Shown one piece after another: positions 60,582 through 64,000 of a stretch of 64,000 nucleotides of DNA. Location: contig NC_135552.1 in the NCBI RefSeq assembly GCF_964340395.1, positions 4,415,201 through 4,479,200 of the forward strand. Reading direction: 5' to 3'. Both the position numbers and the translations under genes were made by a program. The notes below the pieces were generated by a model that had not been told where the DNA came from, did not search any database, and was given only the letters and a program-made list of their open reading frames with translations. Position 1 is the first letter of the stretch. Each line of letters begins with the position of its first letter. The stretch comes from Glandiceps talaboti. Its lineage: Eukaryota; Hemichordata; Enteropneusta; Spengelidae.

Positions 60582-63282
60582 GTAAATCATATACATTCAG
60601 CTTTTATTTGCAAGTTAGTTATTCCCAATGAATATTAGCAATATTTATGTTCTTCTTATTTAGATGAAGAATTACTTTTAAATTGAAAATATTGACATTA
60701 AGGTGAATATCACTCCAGGAAGGATATGTACCTCCGTAAACGATGGGTTCTGGAGAGTCATTTCGCGATTTCACATGTCAAAGTTTGCACGATTGCTAAG
60801 AAACGCCAAATCGATACTCTATTTTTCCTCTAGTGACCTCACACAGTTGTTTCATACATATTTATTATATGCATACTTAATATTCATAACTATTTATCTA
60901 AAGGTAATAGGCACTTAGAGTCAGGATATGAAGCTAACTGTACATTTTCTAAGTCTTTCTATTTGTAACCTAAACGTTAGATTTCCAAGAAAGATATCGC
61001 TGAAAACTTTGAGAATGATCCCAAGATGAAAGAGGTCTTGGAATGTGAACTTACAGTCCGTGAAGTTGCTGAAGCATTTTCAATGACACCTGAAGACGAC
61101 TTTGTTCAGCGCATATTTAAATCTGTTGATAAAGATGGCTATGGTTACATCTCATTTAAGGAATTCTTTGAACTCGTAATAGTGTCATACACAGGTAAAT
61201 AAATGGTCACATTTATTCAGAGAAGCATTTTAACCGTTAATGCTAGCAGTGTAGTAGAATTCTAATTCTATAAATTTCGAAATGAGAGAATGTAGGATGG
61301 AAAATGACATACTTCGTAAAATGTCGTCGGTTTTAACTAAAAGTACACATTTAATGATTTTACGAATGTGCTACCTCAGATCTGATGAATACACAGAAAG
61401 TACATAAACACTGTTTATACACGTCAACATATATAGTGCAAATTATCACCTTATGTAAAATAATCAGTTGTATTGATCAGTAAAGTACGTATATTGGCTG
61501 TGACACTCTGCGTATTGTATTGTCTGACTTCAATTATTCTCTAATAATTTTGATTTGTAGGGTCAGCTGAAGATAAATGTAAAATGTTGTTTGATCTGTA
61601 CGACTTGGATGGAACTGGCAAACTAACGAAAGAAGAATTCATGAAAATGATCAAGTAAGTTTTTGTAGTGTGTAAGTGGATTCTGCTAATTTTTAGTTCT
61701 GGGAATAATATAATCCGTGTGGGGAGATTTCAGAAAAGAGCCATGTGTTTTGATAATTCGGCGCTATTAGTAAAGGGAATTCACCGAGGTGAGTGATCGC
61801 CGAATTATCCTATTCCTACTAAGGTTCCTTTTGTGGTTATGACTTGATGATATTCATTACACAACTGCATCCTCATCTTTTATTTTTACATATACACCCG
61901 TATTCACATTCAAACTAGGTCAGAATGACCTTGTCATGCTATAACATTGACAATAGAGAATAATAGAAAATGGGATTAGAACATTTTTGAAAGTCTTTAG
62001 CTGCGGAACTAATAATAAAACATTTAATTAAACACCATCTTTTCTTCAAGGAACTCCTTGTCAATTGGCCGGGCCGATATCACTGACAGCAACCTTGAAA
62101 CTATGGTTAATATGATGTACAAGAAAGCTAACCTAGCAGATGAGAATGAACAGGCCTTTGACAACTTCCTGACGTTGTTTGGAAATTACAAAGACAACTT
62201 TGAGAATGCTGTTTTACCTTTAAAAGGCAAATGATAATATTAAAAATATACTAATATGATGTAGATGATGTAGATGTACAGAATACGCTTATTAATATTT
62301 TTTTTTCTTTAAAAAGATGGCACTCGTAGGAAACGTTACAATTTTAGAAACTCCTTACCTTTTTTAGAAAAAATTAAATCTATAATTTTGTTTTAGGAGC
62401 TACATGCACAACTCCAGCTCAGGTACACCTTGGATTAAAAGAACACAGTGGTACTAGTAAACCATTTGGACCACCGACACGTATTAGGTAGGTATAACCA
62501 CATCATATCATGTTATTATATTCATAGAAATTTGATCAGAAAGTTTAACCCTCTTTCTCCCAAGGGAGTATTTGTTCATACACAATTATAAGTTATTATT
62601 CATTTAGCAAAGGAGGATGATCTAGTTCCTTTTAAATTAATTCTTAACACATTTCGATGCTGATTAGTCAACATTTTACTCTGATTTCGCAGAAGGTATT
62701 AACAGATATACACACCACAGTTGATTTAATATGCACCATGAAATCTGAGAATTAATAAGATTTTAGTCTGAGAATTAATCAGATATTTTAGTCTGAGAAT
62801 TAATCAGATATTTTAGTCTATTCAATAGAACTTACCTTATATTTGAGTAATACTATCTTGAAATCAAGAACGTAAAGTCAACTGATGTTTAGTTTCCATG
62901 TTTAGTGATCTAAGCTAAGAATTAATTGAATGAAAACAAAACACTAACAGTGATACTACTGGATTCTGATAGTACATACATAAAGTACACAAACACGATT
63001 AAAAGTAAACATATTCAATTAGTTACTCATTGTTATTTAATAGTTGAATTAGCAATAATACTCCAGACACTCCAGACAGTGACTTTGGTGGTATCAAACG
63101 ACAAACAAGGCCTTTAACAAGTAAAGGCAGACTGCCAACAAAGCCATCACAACCCAATGAAACCAAAGGCAGTAAACAGTGGAAATCATTTCTACGATTC
63201 ATGGAGAACAATCGTCTACAGATATTCTATCTCGTTATATATGTATGTGTTATTGCTGGTATATTCCTTGAGAGAGCATACT
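60396..63282 (+). CDS. DUOX: Dual oxidase (DUOX), internal part of gene, six exons, 3' part outside window
   Basis: Six exons (60,396-60,581; 60,981-61,194; 61,561-61,654; 62,051-62,226; 62,397-62,487; 63,053-63,282) join with compatible phases (0, 1, 2, 1, 2) into 330 residues without a stop. In order they encode the segment before the EF-hands, EF-hand 1 (DKDGYGYISFKE, residues 112-123 of the fragment), EF-hand 2 (DLDGTGKLTKEE, 148-159), a linker, and the first oxidase membrane helix ending AGIFLERAYC. This order matches animal DUOX, which makes hydrogen peroxide at membranes and is switched on by calcium. The family normally has an N-terminal peroxidase-like domain and about 1,500 residues; neither the N-terminal exons nor the catalytic C-terminal exons are in view on this strand. 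The coding sequence is intact where seen, so it is not obviously a pseudogene. An opposed DUOX terminal exon lies 0.8 kb upstream. Confidence 0.92.
60981..61194 (+). CDS. DUOX: DUOX exon b: EF-hand 1
   Basis: The acceptor is AACGTTAG and the donor ACAG|GTAAAT; the exon ends in phase 1. It encodes ISKKDIAENF, then VLECELTVREVAEAF, and the loop DKDGYGYISFKE with acidic residues at loop positions 1, 3 and 12 and Gly at 6. A functional calcium site is expected. Confidence 0.93.
61561..61654 (+). CDS. DUOX: DUOX exon c: EF-hand 2
   Basis: The acceptor is GATTTGTAG and the donor CAA|GTAAGT; phases are 1 to 2. It encodes GSAEDKCKMLFDLYDLDGTG and KLTKEEFMKMI. The loop DLDGTGKLTKEE has the expected ligands at positions 1, 3, 5 and 12. 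Confidence 0.94.
61752..61809. repeat. Perfect 12 bp inverted repeat in a DUOX intron
   Basis: GATAATTCGGCG at 61,752-61,763 is the exact reverse complement of CGCCGAATTATC at 61,798-61,809, with a 34-base spacer. It could be a small foldback element or an RNA hairpin in the intron. Confidence 0.8.
62051..62226 (+). CDS. DUOX: DUOX exon d: post-EF-hand linker, GC donor
   Basis: The acceptor is TCTTCAAG; phases are 2 to 1. It encodes NSLSIGRADITDSNLETMVN through FLTLFGNYKDNFENAVLPLK. The donor is AAAAG|GCAAAT, a GC-AG intron. Reading through would meet TGA three codons later, while joining at 62,397 keeps the frame. No GT in suitable phase is nearer. Confidence 0.88.
62397..62487 (+). CDS. 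DUOX: DUOX exon e: linker
   Basis: The acceptor is TTGTTTTAG and the donor TTAG|GTAGGT; phases are 1 to 2. It encodes a polar segment starting GATCTTPAQVHLGLKEHSGT and ending in PPTRI. The linker between the EF-hands and the membrane domain is poorly conserved in the family, so support comes from phase and splice sites. Confidence 0.75.
62743..62820. repeat. Minisatellite in a DUOX intron, period about 28 bp
   Basis: TCTGAGAATTAATCAGATAT and near variants recur about three times, separated by TTTAG. The first unit is 2 bp shorter. Confidence 0.85.
63053..63282 (+). CDS. DUOX: DUOX exon f: linker and first oxidase membrane helix
   Basis: The acceptor is TTGAATTAG and the donor ACT|GTAAGT; phases are 2 to 1. 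It encodes a Pro/Ser/Lys-rich linker starting after SNNTPDTPDSDFGG, then KQWKSFLRFMENNRLQIFYL and VIYVCVIAGIFLERAY. FLERAY closes the first transmembrane helix of the ferric-reductase domain in DUOX. Other AG sites at 63,065 and 63,074 would break the frame with the preceding exon. Confidence 0.87.
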
Positions 63283-64000
63283 GTAAGTATACTGTGACAT
63301 TATTCCCCTACAATTTCCTTCGCTCTGCCAAGGAAATTACAGGTTACCTAGGTGGCCTTGTCACCACGAGTCGCGAGACGAGTAGTATCTCCATCATGAC
63401 ACTTAAAAAAAATGTGTAGTGTTCCCCTTCCCTCTTGAGCTTCAATTTTTGAGCCCCCCCCCCCCAGCTCCATTTCAATCCTCATTTTTCACCCCCCCCC
63501 CTCCATAAATTCTGACCGCAGCCTTACTTCCCCGATGAATGGTGGCCTGAAACACAGGGGCGTGTAATATTGCATAGATTGTTGTTTTCCAGGTCTACAG
63601 ACTAAATGCAAGAACTTTTTGAATATTATATTCCTACCTGTACAGGGAAAGCTCATATTTATAGTATACGTAGTACTATAGATCGATACATTTGTAGCAG
63701 CAAGATTCGTATGATATTTTCCTAAGAAAACAATAATATACACCCCTGTGACCTGAAAGGGGTATAGTGGGGGTTAATCTCCCTCCCCCCTCCCCCTGGA
63801 ATTTGTGTTTAAAATTCTTTGTTTCAACCACTATACATGTATGTTTATCCATTGTGGGCAGATTCACATGTCTCCTTCATAGTTATTACCACCATGGAAG
63901 TATAAGTAACCCACCAATCTTTCCAATTGGCTACAAAAGTTTCCTGTGATTCTGCTGCCTTTGGAGACCTTTGACCTAGTGATAGGTGGCGCTGTTCATC
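63283..64000 (+). other. DUOX intron, runs to window edge
   Basis: No following exon was recognised before position 64,000. It includes C12 (63,454-63,465), C9-10 (about 63,492) and CCCTCCCCCCTCCCCC (about 63,782) segments like those elsewhere in the window. Confidence 0.6.

Noticed and set aside
60426-60638. Complete 70-residue gene starting at the ATG 60,426
   Set aside because: The sequence is an internal DUOX exon. The frame is open upstream to a good acceptor, and codons past 60,581 are intronic.
63023-63211. Minus-strand frame over DUOX exon f
   Set aside because: It is antisense to a well-supported plus-strand exon with correct splice sites.

Overview
The window looks like nuclear DNA from a marine invertebrate animal. 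The evidence is a spliced gene with GT-AG (and one GC-AG) introns, CR1/L2-like LINE fragments, a long tandem satellite, many long microsatellites and AT-rich intergenic DNA. I cannot name the species. An amphioxus-, hemichordate- or mollusc-like genome would fit; that is inference only. There is no bacterial operon structure, CRISPR array or rRNA, and I recognised no tRNA.

Layout. (1) Positions 1 to about 46,295 are a 415-416 bp satellite with about 108 monomer starts. The left edge of the window lies inside the array. Most monomers carry the same 58-codon ATG reading frame and a BamHI site. Subtype-specific substitutions show nested higher-order repeats of 3, 5 and 13 monomers, with later re-copying of blocks 17, 24 and 31 monomers away. 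Two near-identical 780 bp insertions (40,589-41,368 and 44,281-45,060) lie 3,692 bp apart, which is one insert plus seven monomers. The right edge (45,350-46,295) is visibly degenerate. (2) 46,300-49,760 is intergenic, with degenerate minisatellites and unclassified repeats. (3) 49,765-50,325 is a broken LINE 3' end. (4) 50,330-58,530 is intergenic. It holds (AT)n, (GA)n, (TATG)n, a second 5'-truncated LINE with an (ATG)n tail lying among 148 bp repeat units, a 600 bp GATA/GATG array, a foldback structure and a (CACAAA)n array. (5) 59,461-59,583 is, on the minus strand, the terminal coding exon of a dual oxidase (DUOX). (6) 60,396-63,282 holds six consecutive plus-strand exons of a DUOX gene, covering the two EF-hands and the first NADPH-oxidase membrane helix. 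It continues past the window edge.

The only confident protein-coding genes are the DUOX pieces. DUOX is a membrane NADPH oxidase that makes hydrogen peroxide and is activated by calcium through its EF-hands. The odd point is geometry: a DUOX C-terminal exon lies 0.8 kb upstream of, and opposite in orientation to, DUOX middle exons, and I saw no exons for the N-terminal peroxidase domain. This could be an inverted second copy, an intragenic inversion or an assembly error. The satellite, with its block-wise amplification and persistent reading frame, is the other main point of interest.
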